Made by a program: the position numbers and the translations under genes
Part shown: one piece after another, positions 27,097 through 36,139 of the stretch
Layout: every line of letters starts with the position of its first letter
Numbering within the stretch: the first letter of the stretch is position 1
Notes under the pieces: model-generated
The model's input: only the letters and a program-made list of their open reading frames with translations
Databases searched by the model: none
Told to the model about the DNA's origin: nothing
Source: a virus
IMG/VR virus record: IMGVR_UViG_3300032116_000366
Span: 1 to 46,169 of that record
Length of the DNA: 46,169 nucleotides
Strand: one strand, 5' to 3'

Positions 27097-28734
27097 TTAT
27101 GTAGCGGGCGGAAGAGCTTGACGAGTTTCTCTATCAGTCTTTTCTAACGCACTCTCTTGAGGATTTACATTTTCATGTTTGTACCACGGCTCGTGCATAG
27201 GCATACGTTTCATTATGCTTTGTACCAGATTAAATGATTGATATCTTGTTTGAGCATATTTTTGCGAAGCATCAACTACTTCGTTAGGATGAAGTTTGAT
27301 CCGTTCCTCTTTTACAATACGCTCCGCTAATATCGGAGATTGAGCAGGGGTTGCTGGATCACATTTAATTTCTATGCGTTCGGCGTATTGTACATGCTTA
27401 CTACCGCTTAAAAAATGACTGTCTGTTCCTGCTGTTGAAAATATACTTGTACCAGCTGTTAGATGACTGTTACCAGCAACTTTAATTTTTTGATCAGACC
27501 CAACAGTTAATTCTAGGCTTTCTCCTACTGTTTGTAATAATGATCCCTCAAACACATTTTGTATTTCTCCGCCAACATAGTTGTTAACGGTACCGCCAAT
27601 ATACGATGAAAAATCTTTTTCAATATCTTGGGTGTAATTTTTTTCAGCACGGACATTAATATTACGTCCAGCTTCTAAATTAATATCTCTATCTGCTCTA
27701 AAATTAAAATCTCCTTGAGTATGTATACTCACAGAATCTGCCGCAAAGATATCAATTTTTCCGTTACTGGTTAATTCAATCCACGATGTTCCTCTTGAAT
27801 TTCCTATGTAAATTAAATCTTCAGAGTTATGTAATAGTATCTGGTGACCTGTTCTAGTTCTTACTCTAAAATATTCGCTGATGGGAATTCTAACATCGCC
27901 TTTTTCTCCCTTAAGAACATTGGCATATTCTGGAGGACCTTCTGCTGCTGGCGTTTTTCTTACAAATCTGTCATCGCCGTCATCCATGACAAATTGTGTG
28001 CCGCCTACTCTGCTTACTGGTATTGGTTTAGTTTTATCATCTGAAGTTCCAGTGGGCATTCTTTTAGCACCTGGACGTTTGTCTAAGGGCCCTGGTGTTG
28101 ATATACCAAACACAGATGGTGTTTGATTTCTTCGCATAGTAGATGAAGTTCTACCGCGTATATCATCCTCGATTAGTCCCTGTTCCAACATAAATCCTGC
28201 TATAGGATGGACTGGTTTTTTAGTTTCGTCGGGGCCTTCTTTTCTTTGTATTGCCCTATTATATTCTGCTACAGGAAGCGGAATATTTCCAAAATCTTCT
28301 TTTTGAGTGGGTGATAAGTCGACTGCTGATGAAGCAGCTATAGCAGGGACCATATTGTTCATATAGGTATCAGGAACACATCCTACCCAAAATCCCTTGC
28401 CGGTTTCTGATTCAAATACACATAATACAGTTACTCCAATATCTGGCGGAATAAAACTCATCCCATAGGATTTTTGTGTGTCATTAAATGCGTTTTCGTT
28501 GCCAGTATTAGAACCATTGAACACATAGTTTGTAGAGCCAAAAAATGGAGGACAATAATATACGTCCACTGTTTGACCTTCTAGGCCTATTGGATCAGAA
28601 TCTGTAGTAATTAGAGTTACTGTTAATCTCCCCATAAAATTTGGATCTTTATGGGCAACTACTTTGGCTAAACGGATTCCTAGCGACCTCTGTTCTTGAT
28701 ATCGCTCTTCATTTAATCTATGCGTCTGTGCCAT
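27097..28734 (-). CDS. 5: Baseplate central spike protein gp5-like, without lysozyme domain (545 aa)
   Basis: Residues ~15-130 form the gp5 OB-fold domain: KVVAHKDPNFMGRLTV, VYYCPPFFGSTNYVF, SYGMSFIPPDIGVTVLC and GFWVGCVPDTYMN. Residues ~300-480 are the beta-helix needle: RTGHQILLHNSEDLIYIGN, then repeats such as GDFNFRADRDINLEAGRNIN. This is the architecture of gp5/VgrG spikes, which form the trimeric needle that pierces the outer membrane. T4 gp5 has a lysozyme domain between these parts. Here the intervening ~170 residues are proline-, lysine- and glycine-rich and show no lysozyme-like catalytic motif, so peptidoglycan cleavage must come from elsewhere. The gene follows the 774-aa hub-like gene by 14 nt with an AGGAAA site. 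Confidence 0.88.
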   Translation of the reverse strand: MAQTHRLNEERYQEQRSLGIRLAKVVAHKDPNFMGRLTVTLITTDSDPIGLEGQTVDVYYCPPFFGSTNYVFNGSNTGNENAFNDTQKSYGMSFIPPDIGVTVLCVFESETGKGFWVGCVPDTYMNNMVPAIAASSAVDLSPTQKEDFGNIPLPVAEYNRAIQRKEGPDETKKPVHPIAGFMLEQGLIEDDIRGRTSSTMRRNQTPSVFGISTPGPLDKRPGAKRMPTGTSDDKTKPIPVSRVGGTQFVMDDGDDRFVRKTPAAEGPPEYANVLKGEKGDVRIPISEYFRVRTRTGHQILLHNSEDLIYIGNSRGTSWIELTSNGKIDIFAADSVSIHTQGDFNFRADRDINLEAGRNINVRAEKNYTQDIEKDFSSYIGGTVNNYVGGEIQNVFEGSLLQTVGESLELTVGSDQKIKVAGNSHLTAGTSIFSTAGTDSHFLSGSKHVQYAERIEIKCDPATPAQSPILAERIVKEERIKLHPNEVVDASQKYAQTRYQSFNLVQSIMKRMPMHEPWYKHENVNPQESALEKTDRETRQALPPAT

Positions 28735-28748
28735 TATTATTTCCTAAT

Positions 28749-31073
28749 TTAATTGCCATTATTGAGCTGTCTTTCTAAATCTTCACTATACTCTAGTTTT
28801 TGTCCCTGAGGTCCAGTTTTAACATTACCTTCCTTTTGAAAAGGCGGAGGTTGATTATCGGTAGCTCGCCATTCACGAGTAACTTCAACTGTAGAAGTAG
28901 TTACTGGAAATGTTTGTACTTCCACTGTAGCTGATTCTTTAACAACTGGTGAATTCGACTGGACATCAAACTTATCACTGGAGACAGCCGCAGGTGCGGC
29001 AGCCGCAGGTGCGGCAGATACCTCCGGAGTGCTTGCAATAGCAGGTTCAACTGCTGCTGCTGCCGGAGTTCCGTTTAGCTGAGCTCTATTAGGATCAGGA
29101 GTAGGTGATAGTCCTGGACTTTGTAAGAATGGGTCTGATTTCTGGTTGATTAATTCTTCAGGCTGTTGTCCTCGATCTCTAAATAAATTTAATTCTTGTG
29201 TAAAAACTCCGTCAATAAATTTACTTTTAACTGTTCTGATTCTAAACAAGCCGCTGTAAGGACTGTCCGTAAAACCAGCTGCTGGAAATAGGAACAGCGA
29301 CCTTCCTTTAGGAGGAGCATCAACAGGACTCTTAAATCTTAGATAAAGTCGAATTTCAACTTCTTCGCTGGCCATCGTTCCGTCACTGTTGACCTGAGCT
29401 CCTGGTGCTACTGGTGCTACATTGTCTATAAAAACTCCAGATTTAGTTAGATAGTACGGGTCACCTAGTATGGTAAGATCTAACATTATCATTTCTGTAT
29501 CTAACAACATAGCCTGTTCAAATGCTCTAGCTACTCTTATTTCTGCCGTATCTTTGGTGCCGCCGCCTTGTGGAGCAGCATAAGATGATCTTTTGTCTCT
29601 TAACATTTTTCCCGCATGAGTTTCTAAAGTTAATCCTTTAATATTAGTACCAGGTGTGTTTCCACCTACATCCTCGGGTTTAATAGTTTTTCCGTCGCTG
29701 TCTATAGCTCCTCGTTGACTATTATATCCTTGAGCTGACATAGCAGTATAAAAGGTATTGTCAAATTTTAGTTCCCAGCGAATAATATCATCGTTTTGTC
29801 CAGTGTACAGATAATCATATTTCTTTTTAATTTGAGCAGGAATGTCGTCAGGGGCAAATCCTTTGGTTTCGTCTGAAGGCAGTTTCCAATTTGAATGATG
29901 AGCTCTGTAAGGCCTAATATAATATTCTATGTCGTATGCTGGTCTGTTTTGCACAGTATCTAACTGAAATTTTTGGCCTTTATATTTTAATTTTGCCGAA
30001 GGCCTATACCAAACAACATAACCGTCCTTTGGAATATTTTTTAAAGCGTTAACACAGTACTCAGAAGTTTTCATTATTTCTTTAATGATGTCTTCAATTT
30101 TTCGAGGACGACCTTCTAACGCAGGAAAAGGAAAACTTCGTTTTCCTCCTTGTTTTTGATCCCTGTCCGCAGATTCGTTTTTAACAGTAGTACTGTTTGA
30201 TCCACGCTCAGCAGGTTGTCCGTCTGCGTTGACAAATTTAGATTTTAAAATTTTATCTGGTTCGGCTCCGGATACTATAATTTTATATGTGTCTTCATTA
30301 ACTATCAACTTACTGTCTTTTAATTTTAATTGTGCTTCGTTTAGTTTCTTAGTTAGATCTGCTAGAGCTTCTCCAACGGTGCCGCCTTCGACTGTTATAC
30401 TACCTTCTACACTTCCATATACGTTATTAAATGCTTCAAGATTAAAATCTAAACATCTCACAGTATATTTGCTGCCACCTTCGTTAGACGTAAACTGTAT
30501 TTGTTGTAATTTTATTGGATAATCTCTTGTTGTGCCTGGAATTATCTGTTGTTTAAAAGTGTTAGGTGTATATCCAAGAAATTCTATTCTTAATAACCAA
30601 GCACATTCTATATAATTTGTATATCCAGACTTAATAGCAGCAGTCTGTAAACTCTGCATGAATAGGCCTAGACTGTAAGGTTCATGAACATCAAAATTTA
30701 TAGTAAGATTACCAGACAGGCCAGATATTTTTGTTGGCGTAGCAAACGTGTAAATTTCAACGTTGTTGATAAAATATTCAGGAGAACCATAAAAAGTAGC
30801 AACCCGCTCGGCATCGTACCGCCCGGCAGAAGATAGCACTACATTTTGTAAAGCAGTACCAAACGTTCCGTTAGATTGCAAAGAATCTAAATTTGTTGGT
30901 GTCAATGGTGCTAAGGTAAAAACAGGAATAACATTGGTATAATATTTTAAAATATTATCTTCTACATTGCCAAATTGTTTAGCAGGACTACCGCTGTCTA
31001 GTTCTTTTCGTAAGTCAACTATTGCCCGGTCTGGCAACGTACCCCCCACTACGGCATTTATTTGATTAGCCAT
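28749..31073 (-). CDS. Probable baseplate hub protein, gp27 position (774 aa)
   Basis: The gene lies between gp53 and gp5, where a hub protein that binds the gp5 spike is expected. The N-terminal ~270 residues are beta-rich and include EPYSLGLFMQSLQTAAIKSGYT and IECAWLLRIEFLGYTPNTFK. The latter segments are conserved in the large hub-associated proteins of marine T4-like phages. The C-terminal ~130 residues are proline/alanine-rich (repeated APAAAAPAAV-type runs) and probably disordered. At 774 aa it is about twice T4 gp27 (391 aa), so homology to gp27 is a positional suggestion, not something I can see. It is separated from gp53 by one base and its stop precedes gp5 by 14 nt. Confidence 0.6.
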   Translation of the reverse strand: MANQINAVVGGTLPDRAIVDLRKELDSGSPAKQFGNVEDNILKYYTNVIPVFTLAPLTPTNLDSLQSNGTFGTALQNVVLSSAGRYDAERVATFYGSPEYFINNVEIYTFATPTKISGLSGNLTINFDVHEPYSLGLFMQSLQTAAIKSGYTNYIECAWLLRIEFLGYTPNTFKQQIIPGTTRDYPIKLQQIQFTSNEGGSKYTVRCLDFNLEAFNNVYGSVEGSITVEGGTVGEALADLTKKLNEAQLKLKDSKLIVNEDTYKIIVSGAEPDKILKSKFVNADGQPAERGSNSTTVKNESADRDQKQGGKRSFPFPALEGRPRKIEDIIKEIMKTSEYCVNALKNIPKDGYVVWYRPSAKLKYKGQKFQLDTVQNRPAYDIEYYIRPYRAHHSNWKLPSDETKGFAPDDIPAQIKKKYDYLYTGQNDDIIRWELKFDNTFYTAMSAQGYNSQRGAIDSDGKTIKPEDVGGNTPGTNIKGLTLETHAGKMLRDKRSSYAAPQGGGTKDTAEIRVARAFEQAMLLDTEMIMLDLTILGDPYYLTKSGVFIDNVAPVAPGAQVNSDGTMASEEVEIRLYLRFKSPVDAPPKGRSLFLFPAAGFTDSPYSGLFRIRTVKSKFIDGVFTQELNLFRDRGQQPEELINQKSDPFLQSPGLSPTPDPNRAQLNGTPAAAAVEPAIASTPEVSAAPAAAAPAAVSSDKFDVQSNSPVVKESATVEVQTFPVTTSTVEVTREWRATDNQPPPFQKEGNVKTGPQGQKLEYSEDLERQLNNGN

Positions 31074-31074
31074 C

Positions 31075-31374
31075 TTATATTCCTAAATAATTCATTAAAT
31101 TATTTTTTTGAGGTATTTTTATTTCTAATCCCGGTTCAAAATCATATATAGGATCTTTAATAATAGACATATTTCTTTGTACAAATACCCACCACAGCTT
31201 AGGTGTTCCATAAAGATCATAGGCTAATAGATCGGGTCTATGTTTATATTTTGTATCTATGATATAGGTAAAATCAGTATCGCTAGATGGCACTGGTCTA
31301 ATCTTTAAGATATCTAAGTAAAGAGAATTTTGTCTAGTCTTAAACCAAGGTGATGTATTTTTATATGTGGCCAT
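31075..31374 (-). CDS. 53: Baseplate wedge protein gp53-like (99 aa)
   Basis: The short protein has the gp53 hallmark segments YKHRPDLLAYDLYGTPKLWW and VFVQRNMSIIKDPIYDF, ending EPGLEIKIPQ. This part has a LysM-like fold in T4 gp53, which clamps wedges together around the hub. At 99 aa it is about half the T4 protein (196 aa), the usual short form in marine relatives. It starts at ATG 31374, three bases after gp48, and is followed by the hub-like gene after one base, so translation of the block is likely coupled. Confidence 0.9.
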   Translation of the reverse strand: MATYKNTSPWFKTRQNSLYLDILKIRPVPSSDTDFTYIIDTKYKHRPDLLAYDLYGTPKLWWVFVQRNMSIIKDPIYDFEPGLEIKIPQKNNLMNYLGI

Positions 31375-31376
31375 TA

Positions 31377-32396
31377 TTAAAATCCTGTTAGTCTACCTGC
31401 TGAGTACTCAGCAAGATTAAATTCTCTTCGTACTTGTTCTCTATTGTACATAGGACTAACAACAACCGTTATAGTACTGTGCATTGGAACACTGTTGTTT
31501 CCGCTTGCTCCAGACTGTACCAATGACGGAACTGTTAGATACTGTACGTTATCTTTAAGGTCTACCTGAAAAGATTTAACTACCACTGGCAGAGAAGGCA
31601 ACATTTCTGGCCCGTAGCCAGTTAACGTACACACAACCGGCGGAAATCCGGCAGGGACTGATTTACCATAAAACATTTTGGTAGCTGAACGCAGGAAATG
31701 ATTTGCTGCCATCCAGTATTGACCTTCAGAAGCATTCTGTACAGTAAATTCGCCTTGTATAGTTATATCTTCAATCTGACTATTTTTGTATGCTTGGAAA
31801 GGAAAATTTGAATGAACAATTCCTTCAGTGCTTGAATAATTAGCTTTGTATGTTAAAGAAATATTTGGAGTATAGGGAAATATTAAACCTCCGGTTTCTA
31901 TTAACCGTTTAAAATATGGATTTTCTGAAAAGCCATTAAATACAGTAAAATCAGTGTTCAACCGTATACGAGAATCGCCGGTAACACTGCGTCTAGTTGG
32001 TTCTTTGTCGTTGAGATCAACCCCAGCCGTCCACATGTTTAAAGTTGGTACCGAGGTAGTTGTTAATCGTTTATACGATAAGGCACCAAGATCAAACTTT
32101 AGATCTTTGACATTTTCATAAGCAGACTTTCCAAGCGATATTAAAGCAGCTATTGATCCTAGAGTTCCCAACGCTTTGTCTAAGCCACTGAAATCAGGAA
32201 TATTCAGTCCCTTAGGCCTATTGTTATAACTATTACTACCACCCGGGGCGGCATACGCACTCACCGCCTGATCGGCAGCATTCTGAGGAGTATCGCTGGA
32301 ACCACTTCTATTTGGTCCTGACGATCTTTCCGGGGCTGACTTCACAACAACTGCTACTCCGCCAATAGTAGTTTCCGTGTTTAATGGTAATGGCAT
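31377..32396 (-). CDS. 48: Baseplate tail-tube cap protein gp48-like (339 aa)
   Basis: After a disordered serine/glycine-rich N-terminus of ~70 residues, the body carries GGLIFPYTPNISLTYKANY, FPFQAYKNSQIEDITIQGEF and YWMAANHFLRSATKMFYG. These mark gp48 in marine T4-like phages. In T4, gp48 (364 aa) binds the top of the hub and initiates the tail tube with gp54. gp54 is not seen in this window. This is the first gene of the leftward operon, with the late-promoter match AATAAATA at 32423-32416 and an AGGATAC Shine-Dalgarno-like site before ATG 32396. It is divergent from gp55. Confidence 0.85.
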   Translation of the reverse strand: MPLPLNTETTIGGVAVVVKSAPERSSGPNRSGSSDTPQNAADQAVSAYAAPGGSNSYNNRPKGLNIPDFSGLDKALGTLGSIAALISLGKSAYENVKDLKFDLGALSYKRLTTTSVPTLNMWTAGVDLNDKEPTRRSVTGDSRIRLNTDFTVFNGFSENPYFKRLIETGGLIFPYTPNISLTYKANYSSTEGIVHSNFPFQAYKNSQIEDITIQGEFTVQNASEGQYWMAANHFLRSATKMFYGKSVPAGFPPVVCTLTGYGPEMLPSLPVVVKSFQVDLKDNVQYLTVPSLVQSGASGNNSVPMHSTITVVVSPMYNREQVRREFNLAEYSAGRLTGF

Positions 32397-32415
32397 AAAT
32401 TGGTATCCTTTAGAC

Positions 32416-32423
32416 TATTTATT
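32416..32423 (-). promoter_or_regulatory. Late promoter for the baseplate operon (AATAAATA)
   Basis: The minus-strand AATAAATA lies 19 nt before the gp48 start at the head of the leftward operon, in the 71-nt divergent gap between gp48 and gp55. It has the same form as the matches before gp6 and the 220-aa gene. Predicted transcription would begin around 32409 and give a short leader with AGGATAC. Confidence 0.7.
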
Positions 32424-32435
32424 TTCTTAAAAATG

Positions 32436-32444
32436 TGCTATTAT
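32436..32444 (+). promoter_or_regulatory. Possible extended -10 promoter for gp55
   Basis: TGCTATTAT fits the extended -10 pattern TGnTATnnT recognised by host housekeeping sigma. It would start transcription near 32451, just before the AGAGGA ribosome-binding site of gp55 at about 32454. There is no convincing -35 element. The gene has to be expressed before the late promoters it serves, so a host-type promoter here would make sense, but the match is weak in AT-rich DNA. Confidence 0.3.
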
Positions 32445-32467
32445 TATATTTCCAGAGGAATCAATAG

Positions 32468-33322
32468 ATGACAATAATACAACCACCAAAAGTAAAGTAC
32501 TTAACAAACAAGGATTTACTAGCAGAAATACACAGAAGTAAAAATACATTTTGTTTTTATACCAGCCCAGAATATTCAGATTATGATCTAATAGTACCCA
32601 ATCTTGACAAACTAAATGTGAGAACTATTGCAGAGGCCAAACGAAACAGAGCTGCTAAAGAAAGCAAGAAAGCACACGAAATAGCACAGCAGACCAATAA
32701 AAAAGCATCTGCTAAAGATTCAGAAATAGATTATAAAAAAATTAACAAACACGACCTTGTGTTTAGAATCATGACCTTTGATCATATACCTCTAGCACCA
32801 GGGCGTAAGAAGACAGTTAAGTCTAGAGCAGACAGTCATGAAAAGGTCAACTTTCCGCCATTTCAGCACTGGAAATATGATGAGAATAACAATCTTATAT
32901 GTGTAGGAAAAAGTCATTGGAAGGGCGGCATTGACTCTGGAGAGTTCTGTAAGGATCACGGTCAGATGACCAATGACCTAGCTCGCATGTTTATCAAACT
33001 CTGTGAACGCTATGCTACCCGCGGTAACGTTAGAGGTTATACCTATAACGACGAAATGAAAGGGCAAGCCATTCTTCAACTAACTCAGATAGGACTACAA
33101 TTTGATGAAAGTAAATCTAATAATCCTTTTGCTTATTATACCGCTGCTGTTACTAACTCATTCGTTAGAATTATCAACATTGAAAAACGCAATCAAAACA
33201 TTCGAGACGACATTCTCGAAATGAATGGTATGAATCCTTCATGGACTAGACAGAACAGCGGCGGTGGCGGCGGAGTTGCTGCTCCTGGGCCAGTTACAAC
33301 CGAAGGCGGTGATTGGGATTGA
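32468..33322 (+). CDS. 55: Late-transcription sigma factor gp55-like (284 aa)
   Basis: Residues ~170-260 hold the sigma region-2-like core: NDLARMFIKLCERYATRGNV, YNDEMKGQAILQL, NNPFAYYTAAVTNSFVRIIN and NQNIRDDILEMNGMNPSW. gp55 replaces host sigma on RNA polymerase and recognises the late TATAAATA element; at least six such elements are seen in this window. T4 gp55 is 185 aa. This one has a basic N-terminal extension of about 100 residues (KYLTNKDLLAEIHRSKNTF, then a lysine/alanine-rich helix) and a glycine-rich C-terminal tail ending GGDWD. In T4 the C-terminus binds the sliding clamp; the T4-type clamp motif is not evident here. A good AGAGGA site precedes ATG 32468. It is followed by gp47 after 31 nt. 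Confidence 0.9.
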   Translation: MTIIQPPKVKYLTNKDLLAEIHRSKNTFCFYTSPEYSDYDLIVPNLDKLNVRTIAEAKRNRAAKESKKAHEIAQQTNKKASAKDSEIDYKKINKHDLVFRIMTFDHIPLAPGRKKTVKSRADSHEKVNFPPFQHWKYDENNNLICVGKSHWKGGIDSGEFCKDHGQMTNDLARMFIKLCERYATRGNVRGYTYNDEMKGQAILQLTQIGLQFDESKSNNPFAYYTAAVTNSFVRIINIEKRNQNIRDDILEMNGMNPSWTRQNSGGGGGVAAPGPVTTEGGDWD

Positions 33323-33347
33323 TCTTTTATAACAAAAATAGTATAAT
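33319..33347 (+). promoter_or_regulatory. Sigma70-like promoter directly before gp47
   Basis: TTGATC (33319-33324, 4 of 6 consensus bases), a 17-bp spacer and a perfect TATAAT (33342-33347) form a host-type promoter that begins inside the last codons of gp55. The expected start site, about 7 nt downstream, coincides with the gp47 ATG at 33354. There is no Shine-Dalgarno sequence before that ATG. The spacing is ideal, but AT-rich DNA makes chance TATAAT matches common. Confidence 0.45.
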
Positions 33348-33353
33348 AACTTT

Positions 33354-34364
33354 ATGAGTCTATTCAAAAAAGCAGCGTGTTTTACAGATATACATTTTGG
33401 ATTAAAATCAGGCAGTCGAACGCATAATGCCGATTGTGAAGAGTTTGTCAAATGGTTTTGCGACACTGCCAAAGATGAAGGGTGTGAAACTGCTATATTT
33501 TTAGGTGACTGGCATCACAATCGTGCGACCACTGATGTCAGTACCATGAACTATACCGTTTCAAATCTAGAACGTCTAAGCCAAAACTTTGAAAAAGTAT
33601 ATTTTATTTTAGGAAACCATGATTTATTTTATAAAGATAAACGTGAAATTAACTCTATAGAGTTTATGAGATTGTTTCCTAATGTAGTACCTATTAGAGA
33701 TCCGTTCACTGAGGGCGATGTTACTATTCTACCGTGGCTAGTAGGTGATGAATGGCAAAAGGTTCCTAAGATCAAGAGTCGTTATATTTTTGGACATCTT
33801 GAGCTTCCAAATTTCTACATGAATGCTATGGTACAGATGCCCGATCATGGACAATTACAGAGCACACATTTTGTAAATCAAGAATATGTATTCTCTGGAC
33901 ACTTCCATAAGCGTCAGACTAGCAGGAATATCACTTACATTGGTAATGCTTTTCCGCACAACTATGCCGATGCCGGAGACGACGACCGCGGCATGATGAT
34001 GTTAGAGTGGGGCGGAAAACCAGAATATCGTATTTGGCCCGGACAGCCTACGTTTAGAACCTACAAGTTAAGCCAAATTATAGATAGTCCAGATTCTTTG
34101 CTTAAAGAAAAAATGCACTGTAGAGTTACTATAGATCTACCTATTACATTTGAAGAGGCTAACTTTATCAAAGAACAGTTTATACCTCAGTATAATCTTA
34201 GAGAACTTATGCTTATACCTGAAAAAGTAGAGGTAGAAAGCAATGCAGTGGCCATAGACGTTAATTTTGAATCAGTTGATACGATTGTGATGAATCAGAT
34301 TGATGCTATTGAAAGCGATTCCTATGACAAAAAATTATTGTTGGACATTTACAGAGACTTATGA
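33354..34364 (+). CDS. 47: Recombination endonuclease subunit gp47 (SbcD/Mre11-like, 336 aa)
   Basis: All metal-binding motifs of the Mre11/SbcD phosphoesterase family are in place: D12-I-H14, G51-D52-W-H54, G87-N-H89-D90, H148 and G182-H-F-H185. The length matches T4 gp47 (339 aa). With gp46 it forms the nuclease-ATPase that resects DNA ends for recombination-dependent replication and host DNA degradation. The stop overlaps the start of gp46 by four bases (ATGA), as expected for two subunits made in fixed ratio. No ribosome-binding site precedes ATG 33354 and a sigma70-like promoter ends 7 nt before it, so leaderless initiation or coupling to gp55 is possible. Confidence 0.95.
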   Translation: MSLFKKAACFTDIHFGLKSGSRTHNADCEEFVKWFCDTAKDEGCETAIFLGDWHHNRATTDVSTMNYTVSNLERLSQNFEKVYFILGNHDLFYKDKREINSIEFMRLFPNVVPIRDPFTEGDVTILPWLVGDEWQKVPKIKSRYIFGHLELPNFYMNAMVQMPDHGQLQSTHFVNQEYVFSGHFHKRQTSRNITYIGNAFPHNYADAGDDDRGMMMLEWGGKPEYRIWPGQPTFRTYKLSQIIDSPDSLLKEKMHCRVTIDLPITFEEANFIKEQFIPQYNLRELMLIPEKVEVESNAVAIDVNFESVDTIVMNQIDAIESDSYDKKLLLDIYRDL

Positions 34365-36139
34365 TTAAAATAAAAAATCTTACTGTTAAAAATTTTATGA
34401 GTGTGGGGAATCAAACCCAAGCTATTGATTTTGACCGCGGACAATTAACTTTAGTGTTAGGTGAAAATTTAGACCTAGGCGGAGATGACAGCGGTGCTCG
34501 TAACGGCACTGGTAAAACTACAATCATTAATGGACTAAGTTATGCTATCTACGGCAATGCTTTAACTAACATTAAGAAAGACAATCTCGTTAACAAGATC
34601 AACGGCAAAGGAATGTTAGCTACTGTAACGTTTGAAAAAGACGGTATTGAATATCATATTGAACGTGGACGTAAGCCCAACTTATTAAAGTTTAGTGTTA
34701 ACGGTCAAGAACAAGAGTTAGATGACCTAGACGAGAGTCAGGGCGATTCTAGAGAAACACAAAAAGCCATTGAAGAAATGTTTGGAATGACACACGAAAT
34801 GTTCAAACATCTTGTGGCTTTGAATACCTACACTGAGCCGTTCTTGTCAATGAAGGCTGCTGATCAACGAAGTATTATTGAGCAACTGCTGGGAATTACT
34901 TTACTCAGCGAGAAAGCCGAAAATCTCAAAGAACAAGTCAAACAGACCAAAGATGCTATTGCCACAGAAAACACAAGGATAGAGACTATTAAGATCTCTA
35001 ACGAAAAAATACAACAGAGTATTGAAAGTTTAGAACGTAAACAAAAACTGTGGGAAGATCAAAAAGAAAAAGCCTTAGAGAACCTTAGAAAAAGTATTGA
35101 CATACTAGGTACTATCGATATTGATCAGGAAATTATTAATCAACGTGCTCTAATAGAGTGGAACAAAAACAAAAAAGAACACGATAATCTAACTGCGATG
35201 ATCGCAAAACAGGTTACTACTTTTGAAAAAGAACAAAAAACCTTAGACAAGCTAGAAAAAGAATTAAATCTTTTAGCTGATCATAAATGTCATAGCTGTG
35301 GCCAAGACTTACATGACGAAAAACATGAAAGTATGGTCTCTACTAAAACCAAACAGTTAGAAGACAGTACTAATTCTGTTAACGAACACCAAAAAGAATT
35401 AGATACTCTCAAAGAAGCACTAGGATTATTGGGCGAACTTAATGCGTGTCCGCAGGTAAGTTATGATAATCTTGAAGAAGCATTAAATCACAAAAATACG
35501 CTTTCAGGTTTAGAAAAAGATATCACTATAAAAGAAGCAGAAACCAATCCCTATGCCGAACAAATCGATGATTTAAAAAATACCGCAGTACAAGAAATAG
35601 ACTGGGAAGCAGTTAATGAGTTAACAAAACTTAAGGATCATCAAGAGTTTTTATACAAACTGTTGACTAACAAAGACAGTTTTGTACGCAAACGTATTAT
35701 TGATCAAAATCTAGCGTTCTTAAATCAGCGTTTGACTTATTATCTAGACAAAATTGGGTTACCGCATATAGTAGAATTCCAAAACGATCTATCAGTAATC
35801 ATTACACAACTAGGACAAGACCTAGACTTTGATAATCTCAGCCGTGGAGAACGTAATAGACTTATATTAAGTCTAAGTTGGGCGTTCCGCGATGTATGGG
35901 AAAACCTATATCAGCCCATCAACTTGTTGTTTATTGACGAACTAGTTGATAGCGGCATGGATTCCAGCGGTGTTGAAAGTTCTATTGCAGTATTGAAACG
36001 CATGACCCGTGAACGTAACAAGAATGTATTCTTAATATCGCACAGGGATGATCTAACCAGCAGGGTAAATCATGTGCTGAAAGTAATAAAAGAAAACGGT
36101 TTTACCAGTTATTCAAATGATGTGGAGATCGTAGCTTGA
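34361..36139 (+). CDS. 46: Recombination endonuclease subunit gp46 (SbcC/Rad50-like ATPase, 592 aa)
   Basis: The Rad50/SbcC plan is complete. There is an N-terminal Walker A (NGTGKT, residues 48-53), a long coiled coil from about 180 to 440 interrupted by a zinc-hook C310-H-S-C313, the ABC signature LSRGE (493-497), Walker B LLFIDE (522-527) with D-loop DSGMD, and an ISHRDDL switch histidine near 565. T4 gp46 is 560 aa. It dimerises through the hook and controls the gp47 nuclease. ATG 34361 overlaps the gp47 stop. Its own stop overlaps the TTG start of the next gene (TTGA at 36136-36139). Confidence 0.95.
   Translation: MIKIKNLTVKNFMSVGNQTQAIDFDRGQLTLVLGENLDLGGDDSGARNGTGKTTIINGLSYAIYGNALTNIKKDNLVNKINGKGMLATVTFEKDGIEYHIERGRKPNLLKFSVNGQEQELDDLDESQGDSRETQKAIEEMFGMTHEMFKHLVALNTYTEPFLSMKAADQRSIIEQLLGITLLSEKAENLKEQVKQTKDAIATENTRIETIKISNEKIQQSIESLERKQKLWEDQKEKALENLRKSIDILGTIDIDQEIINQRALIEWNKNKKEHDNLTAMIAKQVTTFEKEQKTLDKLEKELNLLADHKCHSCGQDLHDEKHESMVSTKTKQLEDSTNSVNEHQKELDTLKEALGLLGELNACPQVSYDNLEEALNHKNTLSGLEKDITIKEAETNPYAEQIDDLKNTAVQEIDWEAVNELTKLKDHQEFLYKLLTNKDSFVRKRIIDQNLAFLNQRLTYYLDKIGLPHIVEFQNDLSVIITQLGQDLDFDNLSRGERNRLILSLSWAFRDVWENLYQPINLLFIDELVDSGMDSSGVESSIAVLKRMTRERNKNVFLISHRDDLTSRVNHVLKVIKENGFTSYSNDVEIVA

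Noticed and set aside
27097-28734. Lysozyme domain in gp5
   Set aside because: Searched by eye between the OB fold and the beta-helix; the segment is basic, proline-rich and has no lysozyme-type catalytic pattern.
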